Source: Candidatus Hodarchaeota archaeon
Lineage (GTDB): Archaea > Asgardarchaeota > Heimdallarchaeia > Hodarchaeales > Hodarchaeaceae
Reading direction: 5' to 3'
Assembly: GCA_016839815.1 (NCBI GenBank)
Contig: JAEOTM010000032.1
Span: 1 to 64,000 of the forward strand
DNA length: 64,000 nt
Shown here: positions 17,366 through 25,557 of the stretch, piece after piece
Position numbering within the stretch: position 1 is the stretch's first letter
Layout: every line of letters starts with the position of its first letter
Notes under the pieces: generated by a model
Database searches by the model: none
What the model was told of the DNA's origin: nothing
What the model saw: the letters and a program-made list of their open reading frames with translations, nothing else
Position numbers and translations under genes: made by a program

Positions 17366-18739
17366 TTACCTAGAAAGAAATTTATTTGCATAATCTCGTG
17401 CAAAAGTAATTAGCTCGGATTGGTGATCGATTCTTTCCTTCGGATCATACACTTCAATTTGCAAAGTATTGTCATCGGTCGCTAAATGAATATGTATCCA
17501 TTCATTCTCCTCTGTAATTAGTTTAATGCCAATAAAGGTGTCAATCACATGATAATCCTTCGGTGGGTTGTTCAAAACAGCTTTAAAAAATTCAAACATT
17601 TTTTCTAATGGAAAAGTTACTTCAGCTGTGCGTTGAGCAAAAACTTGATGATTTCGATAGAGATCTGTTGATTTTAGATTGGTTTTAGCCATTTGTGAGA
17701 GTACGGTGAATGATGCCACAATTGCATCTGAACCTGGTGAAAAGACTGGTAACACAAAAAGGCCAGTATCATTGAATCCATAGATCGCTCTATGTTTCAA
17801 AACAGCCCTACCTATTCCACCGGGTTCTCCATGACCAGAGAAAATTATATTTTTATGTAGATCCTGATAAACGGAAGGATGAACAGAGCTACCCATTACT
17901 ACATTTGCATTCGATTTTGGATCATACCGTGAATGAAGATTAACTGACGCAGTTTCCTCTGCGGTTCGGATTCGTCCTTGACTATCAATAATTATTGCAT
18001 GACGAGCTTCTGCATCTAAAGCTACTCCTAAATCTGCGCCTATGGCACGAACCATATCTCTTAATCGTACTAATGAACTAGGATTGGGTAAAAAGAGTGG
18101 ATTACGAGGTCTATGAGCATTAAGAGTTATAACTTGACATCCAAACTCACTGAGTAGATCAGGCATGATTCTAGAGGCGGGTCCACAAGCACAATCTACA
18201 ACCACCCTTAAATTGGCATTTTTCATAGATTCTTTGCTGGAAGCGAAAAAACCAGCCAATGCACGGTCATATACCTTCATTGCATCAGCAACACTAATCC
18301 AGCCCACATCAGGAGCTGCAGCTCTTCGAAGCTTACCTGATTTTGCAATCTCTACAATTTTCGCTACTTGACTATTTTGATATTCGATTCCAGTTGCTTC
18401 AAAAAATTTTATGGATACCATTCCAGCTAGGTTATGACTTCTTGTTAACATAACACCCGCATCTGCTCCATAACGTCTCACCGCGAACTGCAAGATACTG
18501 GTTGGAATCCCATGCAAATCTATCAACTCAATTCCAGCTGAAAGCAGTCCTCCAGAAAAAGAACGTTTTAACATTCGTGTGTCACGACGATAATCTCGTC
18601 CAATCATTACTACTGCATTAGAATCTAATGATGTACCCATTGCACTTCCTAAAAGAGCCGATAATTCTGGAGTTAGCTCGGTATTTGAAAATCCTGTAAC
18701 GCGTCCACCTTTAGCAAGTAAATCAATTTTATTCAACAT
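17366..18739 (-). CDS. Degenerate phosphohexomutase (likely pseudoenzyme)
   Basis: 457 residues with the four-domain plan of phosphomannomutase/phosphoglucosamine mutase. The phosphoserine loop reads TRSHNLAG instead of TASHNP. The metal loop reads ALDAEARHA instead of DGDxDR, losing metal-binding aspartates. The sugar loop GGExSGH is replaced by YGFNDTG, and the final phosphate loop RPSGTEP by HLATDDNT. The serine remains, but metal and phosphosugar binding look lost. The gene lies 34 bases after a sugar nucleotidyltransferase on the same strand, so it may serve as a regulatory or structural partner of that enzyme. Confidence 0.82.
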   Translation of the reverse strand: MLNKIDLLAKGGRVTGFSNTELTPELSALLGSAMGTSLDSNAVVMIGRDYRRDTRMLKRSFSGGLLSAGIELIDLHGIPTSILQFAVRRYGADAGVMLTRSHNLAGMVSIKFFEATGIEYQNSQVAKIVEIAKSGKLRRAAAPDVGWISVADAMKVYDRALAGFFASSKESMKNANLRVVVDCACGPASRIMPDLLSEFGCQVITLNAHRPRNPLFLPNPSSLVRLRDMVRAIGADLGVALDAEARHAIIIDSQGRIRTAEETASVNLHSRYDPKSNANVVMGSSVHPSVYQDLHKNIIFSGHGEPGGIGRAVLKHRAIYGFNDTGLFVLPVFSPGSDAIVASFTVLSQMAKTNLKSTDLYRNHQVFAQRTAEVTFPLEKMFEFFKAVLNNPPKDYHVIDTFIGIKLITEENEWIHIHLATDDNTLQIEVYDPKERIDHQSELITFARDYANKFLSR

Positions 18740-18773
18740 CAGTTTGTCATCCTCTCAAAAGTGCATTTTTATT

Positions 18774-19928
18774 CTAATTCTTTGTAATCGTTTGATTCTT
18801 CTCAGTTTTTAATCCTGTAATACCTTTAAACTTCGGGCCTACTACTGTCCCTTCATTCAGAAGGGAATTTGTTGGAATAAACACTTCATCACATATAATT
18901 GTATTTTTCATCTTTACATTGTCCTCAATTATTGTGTCATTCCAAATTACAGAGCTTTCAATTTCGCAATTACTCCCAATGTTAACACGATCTCCAATAA
19001 CTGTACGACCCCAAATTCGTGTATTATTACCAATTGTGATTTCATGACCTAATGCTGCAGGTGGTTCTATTGAACTCCCACTTGGAAGAGAAGGAGAACT
19101 CTGATTAATCCAAACATTATTTTCTTCTGATGTCGCACGTGGTAAGTAGGGGAACGCCCATCTTCTTAATACATCCCAATTCGTATAGAGATAGGTTTGG
19201 GGATTACCAGCATCCATCCAGTAATACTGAAGATTATCCGCCCAACCATAGATTCCATACTCCCGGGCTAAATAGGGGAAGACATCCTTTCCAAAATCCA
19301 TCAGATCGTCCATTGATTCAAGAATATCCAATACTTGATGTTTAAAAGCGTAAATCCCAGTGTTAACTAGATTCGATTGTAAGCGAATTGTTTCTTTTTT
19401 TGAGAATGTAAGAGTCGCTAAACCGAGCTCCTGTGGGATTGGCTTTTCCAAAAAAAGTAAGATACGAGAATCCTGATTCAACATGATTACACCGAATGCT
19501 CTAGGTAGAGCGACATCTTTCAGTGTAATACTTGCGATTCCCCCTTTCTCGTTATGAAAAGCCATAAAATCTTGTAGAGGAATATTCGTGACAATATCTG
19601 CCATCGAAACGATAAAGTTATCGGTAGAAATATAATTTGCAGCCTTTCTTACTGCATCAGCAGTATCTAGTGGATCAAAAACAGGTAGAACGATATCTAA
19701 ATCATCGAAATGATCGTTTTCTTTAAAATATTGGATTATTTCCTCTCTCATATAACGAGTTATGATTGCTATTTTGCCTGTAATCCTTGCGTTTCGTAAG
19801 AGCTCCAAATTATAATCAATCATAGGCTTGTTTGCCACAGGAACCAAAGGTTTGGGAATATTATTAGTCAATGGTCTTAATCTTGATCCTATTCCCCCTG
19901 CTAAAACAATAGCACTCCATTCTGTCAT
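18774..19928 (-). CDS. Sugar-phosphate nucleotidyltransferase with beta-helix C-terminus
   Basis: 384 residues. The N-terminal nucleotidyltransferase domain opens with IVLAGGIGSRLRPLTNNIPKPLVPVANKP, keeps the metal aspartate in VSMADIVTN (about 106) and a second in WMDAGNP (about 222). The C-terminal part (about 275-365) has hexapeptide repeats (IGNNTRIWGRTVIGDRVNIGSNCEI) forming a left-handed beta-helix. This is the plan of GDP-mannose or dTDP/UDP-glucose pyrophosphorylases; the exact sugar is not decidable. It makes an activated sugar for surface polymers or glycolipids, and it is followed by the degenerate mutase. Confidence 0.88.
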   Translation of the reverse strand: MTEWSAIVLAGGIGSRLRPLTNNIPKPLVPVANKPMIDYNLELLRNARITGKIAIITRYMREEIIQYFKENDHFDDLDIVLPVFDPLDTADAVRKAANYISTDNFIVSMADIVTNIPLQDFMAFHNEKGGIASITLKDVALPRAFGVIMLNQDSRILLFLEKPIPQELGLATLTFSKKETIRLQSNLVNTGIYAFKHQVLDILESMDDLMDFGKDVFPYLAREYGIYGWADNLQYYWMDAGNPQTYLYTNWDVLRRWAFPYLPRATSEENNVWINQSSPSLPSGSSIEPPAALGHEITIGNNTRIWGRTVIGDRVNIGSNCEIESSVIWNDTIIEDNVKMKNTIICDEVFIPTNSLLNEGTVVGPKFKGITGLKTEKNQTITKN

Positions 19929-20070
19929 CCGTGATGAGCTCCAAGTAGACCGAGTTAAAATCTGAGAATGTGTCTGTTACTCCTTAATTGAGATCCTTTA
20001 TGTTTCCATAAATTCTCAAAGGTTAAAAATTCTATGCTGCTAGGTAGGAAAAATCCTTAGTAACAACCAT

Positions 20071-20292
20071 TCAAAAATGTCTTTTGAAATAAATTCGCCA
20101 ATGACGTTGGCAGAAGCGCTCCTCACATGTTGAGCATTCAATATCCCGTTTGTCCTCTGCATGTTTCTTCTTATAACATGTGTAGGAGTTACAAATAGCG
20201 GGTTTTTTACAGTATCGGCACTCTTGTGAATCAATCTTAGAGCTTGACTTGTCTAGTATGGGTTTAGTTTTCTCTGTAATCAATATAATCAT
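20071..20292 (-). CDS. Small AN1-like zinc-finger protein
   Basis: 73 residues with CRYC near residue 26, CNSYTC after it, then CSTCEERFCQRHWRIYFKRHF at the C-terminus. The spacing CxxC...CxxCxxxxCxxH...H resembles the AN1 zinc finger (CxxC.x(9-12)..CxCx4CxxHx5HxC), although the last Cys is missing. Small AN1 proteins occur in several archaea and are linked to ubiquitin-like or proteasome biology in eukaryotes. The competing frame ORF (20040-20234) is a shadow. Moderate confidence because the gene is short. Confidence 0.55.
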   Translation of the reverse strand: MIILITEKTKPILDKSSSKIDSQECRYCKKPAICNSYTCYKKKHAEDKRDIECSTCEERFCQRHWRIYFKRHF

Positions 20293-20543
20293 CCATATTA
20301 AGAATGTATAGAAGTAAGGGATGATGATTCACGGAAGTACTTCATGCTTCCCCCAGAGATTCAATCGTCCTTTTTCCTCTTACGTGAAGTACTTAAATTT
20401 CATCTTTTTAAGAGTTTTCCAAGATTTTGGGAAATAAGGGATTATTTTGTCTGGGGATTTGATACCCTATGATTTAAAAATATCAAAAACTCTAAAACAT
20501 TGAGCTTTGAGATTATCCTTACTCAAAATTTAAGACTCAATCT

Positions 20544-21242
20544 TTGTGGTTATACATGCAAGATGAGAAAGATATTATTATCCATGATTTACGTGAAGAA
20601 ATAGAACGTATGAAAGACCAATCCCAAACAAAGCTCAGTGAGGCATTCGGCGATTCTACCAACCTTGAAAAGCAATTACAGGAGAGTCGTGATGTTCTCA
20701 GTAATGTTCAAAGCGATTTTCAAGCAGAAAAAGCAAAATCTGAAACGTTAGCTACTGAAAAAGCAGAATTGGACAAACAGATAGAAGAATTGAATGAAAT
20801 CATTAAACAACATGAATCAACCACAGCATCCTATCTACAACAAATAGCCAAGATGCAACAATTGCTTCAAGAAACTGAACAAGAAATTGTGGATATTGAA
20901 GCAGGTCATTTAGCTATCCAAAATCAACTTCAAGAGGAAATTAAACGAACAGAGGATCGCTTTGGCCAGGTAAGTGAGGATCTAACAAGAGGAGCGTCCA
21001 GTAATCATGCACAAGACATTCTTATTCGAACTGTCCTCCAAGAAACCGAGCTAGGCAAAATAACTATGTTCATAGTAGACTACTTCGAGAATCCCAAGAG
21101 AAAAGTGTTAGCTAGAGAAACAATTTCTACAGAGCTTCAGCTTCCTCCAATTATGATACGAAAACATTTACGTTTACTGCATGGTTTGGGAGTATTATAT
21201 TTTAATGAAGTTTCGGGAGAAATAAAACCAGTCATCCAATAG
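20544..21242 (+). CDS. Coiled-coil protein with C-terminal winged helix
   Basis: 232 residues. About residues 8-150 form a long charged coiled coil rich in E, K and Q. The last 75 residues (RTVLQETELGKITMFIVDYF...TISTELQLPPIMIRKHLRLLHGLGVL) look like a winged-helix DNA-binding domain. It could be a dimeric transcription factor or a chromosome-associated protein. ATG at 20556 is an equally good start. No partner gene is adjacent; it converges with the Zn-ribbon gene across a hairpin. Confidence 0.65.
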   Translation: MWLYMQDEKDIIIHDLREEIERMKDQSQTKLSEAFGDSTNLEKQLQESRDVLSNVQSDFQAEKAKSETLATEKAELDKQIEELNEIIKQHESTTASYLQQIAKMQQLLQETEQEIVDIEAGHLAIQNQLQEEIKRTEDRFGQVSEDLTRGASSNHAQDILIRTVLQETELGKITMFIVDYFENPKRKVLARETISTELQLPPIMIRKHLRLLHGLGVLYFNEVSGEIKPVIQ

Positions 21243-21269
21243 ACCTTGTTTTATTCCCTGAGAAGTAAT

Positions 21270-21288
21270 CTTTTTTCTTATAAAAAAG
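21270..21288. terminator. Hairpin terminator between convergent genes
   Basis: CTTTTTT-cttat-AAAAAAG is a perfect 7-bp stem with a 5-base loop lying between two convergent genes. It gives a U-run on either strand, so it could end both transcripts. Confidence 0.5.
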
Positions 21289-21308
21289 GACAATTAATAA
21301 TTGGATTC

Positions 21309-21656
21309 CTACTTATTTTTGGAGGAGTCAAGCCGAATGGAATAAACTCCGTTATTTCCTGCAATAACGGGTGATTTTTCTTTCTTAGATTTACGCTTTA
21401 ACAAATTATCCACATTAATATCGTAAATTCCAATTTGTCTTTCTCTAATCGTAAGAAACTCCATGTCCTCTTTTGAATATATCGTTTTATCCGCAGTGAC
21501 TGATACATTCTTATTTGTTTGAGGCTGCATTCGTAAACGAAAGAGACGATGACCACAGGTGCAACCAGTGAAGAGTTCATTTGCTTTTTCTGGTGTACGA
21601 TCACATTTTGCACACCGATAACGAGATAAATTGACCTCTCCACTTGTTAATGCCAT
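21309..21656 (-). CDS. Zn-ribbon protein of the archaeal DUF2072 type
   Basis: 115 residues with an N-terminal zinc ribbon: YRCAKCDRTPEKANELFTGCTCGHRLF (CxxC...CxC, about 13-39). The tail is basic and probably flexible. It forms the third gene of a compact minus-strand set with the DUF2073-like protein (15 bases away) and the Era-like GTPase. From memory, this three-gene order is conserved in many archaea and is thought to concern RNA or ribosomes, but the role is not established. Confidence 0.75.
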   Translation of the reverse strand: MALTSGEVNLSRYRCAKCDRTPEKANELFTGCTCGHRLFRLRMQPQTNKNVSVTADKTIYSKEDMEFLTIRERQIGIYDINVDNLLKRKSKKEKSPVIAGNNGVYSIRLDSSKNK

Positions 21657-21671
21657 ATATCCACCAGGAAA

Positions 21672-21989
21672 TTAAACTAGGGCGATTGATAGATGTTCAT
21701 AATTATGGGGAGCTATTACTGTCATTTTCACATTTTTTCGACTGAATAGTCCATTCATTCGCAAAGGTGCGGGATTAAGGATTTTATACCCCAAGAAATC
21801 TTGGTGATCAATTTGGATCATTGCTTCTTCTATTAATGCAGCTTCCTCTTCAGCATCTAGTCCACCTTCAAAGACTACAACACATTCGGATTTTAGTTTC
21901 GAGATAATGAAGTCACATTTCTGGGTGGAGTTCATTTTTCGTGTAGTATTTTCAGTCACGAAATTGATATGTAAGTCCACTTTTTGCAC
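21672..21989 (-). CDS. DUF2073-like protein
   Basis: 105 residues without membrane segments. It has an alpha/beta pattern (KVDLHINFVTENTT..., FIISKLKSECVVVFEGGLDAEEEAALIEEAM). It lies between the Zn-ribbon protein and the Era-like GTPase, three bases after the GTPase stop. In the archaeal triad this position is taken by DUF2073 proteins, and the acidic helix fits. No catalytic residues are apparent; it is probably a partner or regulator of the GTPase. Confidence 0.72.
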   Translation of the reverse strand: MQKVDLHINFVTENTTRKMNSTQKCDFIISKLKSECVVVFEGGLDAEEEAALIEEAMIQIDHQDFLGYKILNPAPLRMNGLFSRKNVKMTVIAPHNYEHLSIALV

Positions 21990-21992
21990 CTC

Positions 21993-22607
21993 TCACATTC
22001 CTGATACCGATAAGATACTTCCATACAATTCATTCATTCCTGACCCATCTTTTGCCGAGATTGGGATTATTTCGCTTTGGAACGTCTCTTTAACGAGTTC
22101 TGGATCAGCATCAGTCAAATCTGTCTTGTTAGCTGCTACGATTATCGGTATTTTTCTTGCTTCAAGATTCCCTATTACAGTCCAGTTTATTTGGTCAAAT
22201 GGTGCACGCGCGGCGTCAACCACTACTATTGCTGCATCCATTTTGTCTAAGCTTTGAATCGCTTTAATGACTCCTCGAGTTGCTTCTTTTGCTCGTTGAA
22301 TGCTATCCTGTCTGGTTAATCCGTGTTGTTGAAATTCTCGATAATCAATTGATGTTGCAATCCCCGGAGTATCCACAATGGTTAAATCTAAAGAACCACT
22401 TTGGTCAGTGATAACACAATGTTCGAGGGCACTACATTCACGAGTTTCATGAGGAACAGGGCTTACTACTCCAAGAGGTTCGCCATTCCCGCATTCATTT
22501 GAAATTCGGTTTGCTAAGGTAGTTTTTCCTGCATTGGGAGCTCCCAAAATTCCTATAGTAATTTGATTTTTCCGACTACGTGCAAACAATCGCGATAAGA
22601 TACTCAT
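21993..22607 (-). CDS. Era/Obg-type GTPase
   Basis: 204 residues, a TRAFAC-class G-domain: P-loop GAPNAGKTT (about 22-30), G2 threonine in VPHETRE, G3 DTPGIA (about 79-84), G4 ANKTDL (about 158-163) and G5 ISAKDGSG. There is no KH domain, unlike bacterial Era. It is the first gene of the triad with DUF2073-like and Zn-ribbon proteins, so a role in ribosome or RNA metabolism is plausible by analogy only. Confidence 0.85.
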   Translation of the reverse strand: MSILSRLFARSRKNQITIGILGAPNAGKTTLANRISNECGNGEPLGVVSPVPHETRECSALEHCVITDQSGSLDLTIVDTPGIATSIDYREFQQHGLTRQDSIQRAKEATRGVIKAIQSLDKMDAAIVVVDAARAPFDQINWTVIGNLEARKIPIIVAANKTDLTDADPELVKETFQSEIIPISAKDGSGMNELYGSILSVSGM

Positions 22608-22714
22608 CTCAATCGATGCCTCCTATTGTTTCATTCTAATACAATACTAAGTTAGAAAATGTACTACTTCTCGATATTAATAGAAGAACATAATATGGAG
22701 ATGATACCACTACA

Positions 22715-24088
22715 TCACTGATCAAGAGACCCAAGATGCTTTTCTAGTTCAAAATCTAGTGGATTTGTATACATATATCTGTGTAAAACCGCACCGAGTA
22801 CTCTGAGACCGGTTATAAGGAGTAAAAGCACCACTAATACGAATTCAAATTGAGGGTCTTTATCAGTGATACCTAGAAGTATTAATAGTATTTCAACTAA
22901 GAATCCAGCAAAAAGAGATCCAGTAAATGCCAAAATACCTTCAAAAGTGAGTAAAATTGAGTAATAACGAGCGCGAGTGTCAACTGTTGAACAATCAAGG
23001 GAATAGGAAGAAATAGCGGTGTCCTCTGCTCCAAAAGCGAGTCCTCCAGGGATGTTTACCAAGAGTAGCCACCATACATTTCCCGTTACCAACCCAACGG
23101 CATAGCCGAATGGCACTATTGCATAACCAAAACGAGAGAGAATTATCACAATCTTCTTTCCATATCGATCTGCAAATATTCCTCCAACCGATTGGCCAAA
23201 ACCTCTTGGTAAATTGAATACAGCCCACAAAATGGAAACTTCCAACCATGAATGAGCAACTCTAAGTGTCACAAAGGGAAAGATTGGCCAAGCCATACTC
23301 ATACAAAATTTAAAGAAGCTATTGATAGGGAGTAATCGTCGGAAAGGTTCATTCCGGGAAATTAGATCACGTGTAGAAAGATGAAGTTCATCTTGGATTA
23401 CTGTTCTTTTTCGTGCTGTATATTTTTCTTTAAGAAATAATTCACTTGCTAAAGCAATTGTAAAAATTAAAGCACCTGTGAGAAAGGGTATAAAGAAAAC
23501 AGGTTTACTTTCTGCATAAAGAGCGATCTCAGCTGGGAACGGAAAAGGGGAGCTGTCCATCCACCAACCTAGACCTAAAATGACAAAAAGTGAGCTCAAC
23601 GTCCCTATTGAATTAATAAATCCAATAAAAGAGGCTCGTTTTTCTTCAGACGTATAATCTCCAAGAAATGCGACCCATGCAGGTATAAAACTAAAACCTA
23701 AAGAAGTCATGATGATAGAAATAAGTACAAGTTCAAATGGATTGGAAACAAAGGGTGTTAGGAAAATAGTCATTGCTAAAGTTGATAAACCAATGGTCAT
23801 AACTAGTTTGCGACCTTTCAGATCTGCAAGCCAACCCCAAATCGATTGAAATATATTTGAACCTAAATTTCTAACAGAAGTGAGAATTGACTGCTCTAAA
23901 GGACTGGCTCCGATAACAACCCCAAAGTAGGAAAGATAAGTAAAAATTGATGATCTTCCTGCAGCCCATGCAATACTCGTCGTATAAATAGGAATTTTCT
24001 CTCTCTTTTCTTCTGATTTTCTTTTGGATCCAGTAGATTCATCTGAAGATGGAACAAGATGACTATCAGAACTCATAAATTTGTACAT
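22715..24088 (-). CDS. MFS transporter
   Basis: 457 residues with about twelve membrane segments. The loop 2-3 signature reads GWLADLKGRKLVMTIGL (about 85-101) and its half-repeat GIFADRYGKKIVIILSR (about 303-319). A charged cytosolic N-terminal tail of about 35 residues precedes the first helix. The substrate is unknown. ATG at 24076 is the likelier start, since GGGAT lies about eleven bases upstream. It is transcribed alone. Confidence 0.8.
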   Translation of the reverse strand: MYKFMSSDSHLVPSSDESTGSKRKSEEKREKIPIYTTSIAWAAGRSSIFTYLSYFGVVIGASPLEQSILTSVRNLGSNIFQSIWGWLADLKGRKLVMTIGLSTLAMTIFLTPFVSNPFELVLISIIMTSLGFSFIPAWVAFLGDYTSEEKRASFIGFINSIGTLSSLFVILGLGWWMDSSPFPFPAEIALYAESKPVFFIPFLTGALIFTIALASELFLKEKYTARKRTVIQDELHLSTRDLISRNEPFRRLLPINSFFKFCMSMAWPIFPFVTLRVAHSWLEVSILWAVFNLPRGFGQSVGGIFADRYGKKIVIILSRFGYAIVPFGYAVGLVTGNVWWLLLVNIPGGLAFGAEDTAISSYSLDCSTVDTRARYYSILLTFEGILAFTGSLFAGFLVEILLILLGITDKDPQFEFVLVVLLLLITGLRVLGAVLHRYMYTNPLDFELEKHLGSLDQ

Positions 24089-24222
24089 ATCCCTTATAAT
24101 TGCACAAGCTTGGATTTAGGGGAATTTTAAAAGAAAATCAATAACCCTTGATCACTTTTGGCGAATACCCATTTTGTTAATCAGCTTTCGTATTATGACA
24201 GAAAAAAGGGTTTGTCTTTGGA

Positions 24223-25422
24223 TTAGGAATTATGACGTTCGAAAGCGATTTCAAATACTCGTTTGAGTTTTTTCGAGAATCCTTCAGGGGAACAATAATT
24301 TGCAGATTTTTTTGCGATTTTTCCCATTTTTAAAGCTTCAGTGGGATTGTCTAAGAGATATAGTACTGCATTTTTGAATTCCTTAACATTATTTGGTTTC
24401 ACGAGGAGCCCATTTTTTCGATGCTCAATGTAATCTCTCACTCCTCCTTCATTAACGCCAATTACAGGTCTAGATTGACTCATTGCCTCTATTACTGTAA
24501 GTCCCTGAGTTTCTGTGTCACTTGGAGTAACCATAAACTCACCTAACTGATAATAATAGGGGAGTTTCGTATGAGCAACAAATCCAGTAAAAACCACGTT
24601 TTTTAACCCTAGATTTTCCGCTTGCCTCCGATAAGCTTTCAAATGAGGTCCATCCCCAATAACTAAGAAAGTAACGTCGTTATGGGTTTTCTCAATTTTC
24701 TTGAACCCTTCTAGAACTACTTCAAGCTTTTTCTCAAACGAGACTCTTCCACAATAAGTAATAATTCGATTATTCTCAGGAATGTTGTATTTCTTTCGTA
24801 AAGCAGAACCAAACTCCTCTAAACCGGTGTTTGAGATTTTTGAGTTAAAAAATACCTCAGAAATCATATTAGGTAATGCATATACTGGTGGTTTTAATCC
24901 ATGAACAATGAGATCTTGTTGAAGTGTCTTCGAAGGAGTAACAACAACATCTGATCGGTTATAATAGAGATTGATGAACCACCAAACAGCCCCAGCAAAC
25001 CCCTTGGTGAAATTTTGTGCTTGGAATCCTCCAAGTAGATGCCCAGAATATTTTACTAAATCTGTATGATACGTGTTTACAAGAGGACAATTTTTCAGGG
25101 ATTTTGCCGCGAATAATGCCAGCCACCCTGCAGAGAAAGGACCATGTGAGTGAACCATATCGAGGTCATATTTCCTCATTGCTCTGTTAAATTCAGTGTC
25201 TATCAATGCAAGATTGTAACCGGGATAATTGGGAATAGGAAAACTTCGAATTTTAACAATAGGAACTCCCTTCATCTTATACGGAATTGGCTCCTTTAGC
25301 TTAGGAGTAACAAGGACGAATTCGTGACCTTCTTTACTTAATGTTTTAATCTCATTTATGATTGAGATTGTTACACCATTAATATTAGGTACGAATGTAT
25401 CCGTAAATATTCCTATTCTCAG
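24223..25422 (-). CDS. GT4-family glycosyltransferase, apparent CTG start
   Basis: The track starts at ATG 25275, which loses the N-terminal nucleotide fold of the family. Reading upstream in frame restores it: (L/M)RIGIFTDTFVPNINGV starting at CTG 25422, with AGGA about ten bases before it and a TAG at 25437-25435. The full product is about 399 residues. The C-terminal domain holds the donor-site motif SDTETQGLTVIEAMSQSRPVIG (E...E, about 308-330). Relatives add mannose or glucose to lipids or glycans from nucleotide sugars. The acceptor is unknown. Either a non-standard start or a single-base difference at the first codon explains the layout. Confidence 0.82.
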   Translation of the reverse strand: MRIGIFTDTFVPNINGVTISIINEIKTLSKEGHEFVLVTPKLKEPIPYKMKGVPIVKIRSFPIPNYPGYNLALIDTEFNRAMRKYDLDMVHSHGPFSAGWLALFAAKSLKNCPLVNTYHTDLVKYSGHLLGGFQAQNFTKGFAGAVWWFINLYYNRSDVVVTPSKTLQQDLIVHGLKPPVYALPNMISEVFFNSKISNTGLEEFGSALRKKYNIPENNRIITYCGRVSFEKKLEVVLEGFKKIEKTHNDVTFLVIGDGPHLKAYRRQAENLGLKNVVFTGFVAHTKLPYYYQLGEFMVTPSDTETQGLTVIEAMSQSRPVIGVNEGGVRDYIEHRKNGLLVKPNNVKEFKNAVLYLLDNPTEALKMGKIAKKSANYCSPEGFSKKLKRVFEIAFERHNS

Positions 25423-25557
25423 TGAAATCGCGTCCTACATCTTCTTCATACATTTATCCATCTATTAGGTCTTTCAGTTCGGAATGTTGGTTAGAAAAAT
25501 AACCTTTATTATATCATTGGAGAGTAGGTAGTTTTACTAAATAATCAAACGAAATTC

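Noticed and set aside
20040-20234. 64-codon minus-strand ORF
   Set aside because: It overlaps the cysteine-patterned AN1-like frame, which has far better protein character.
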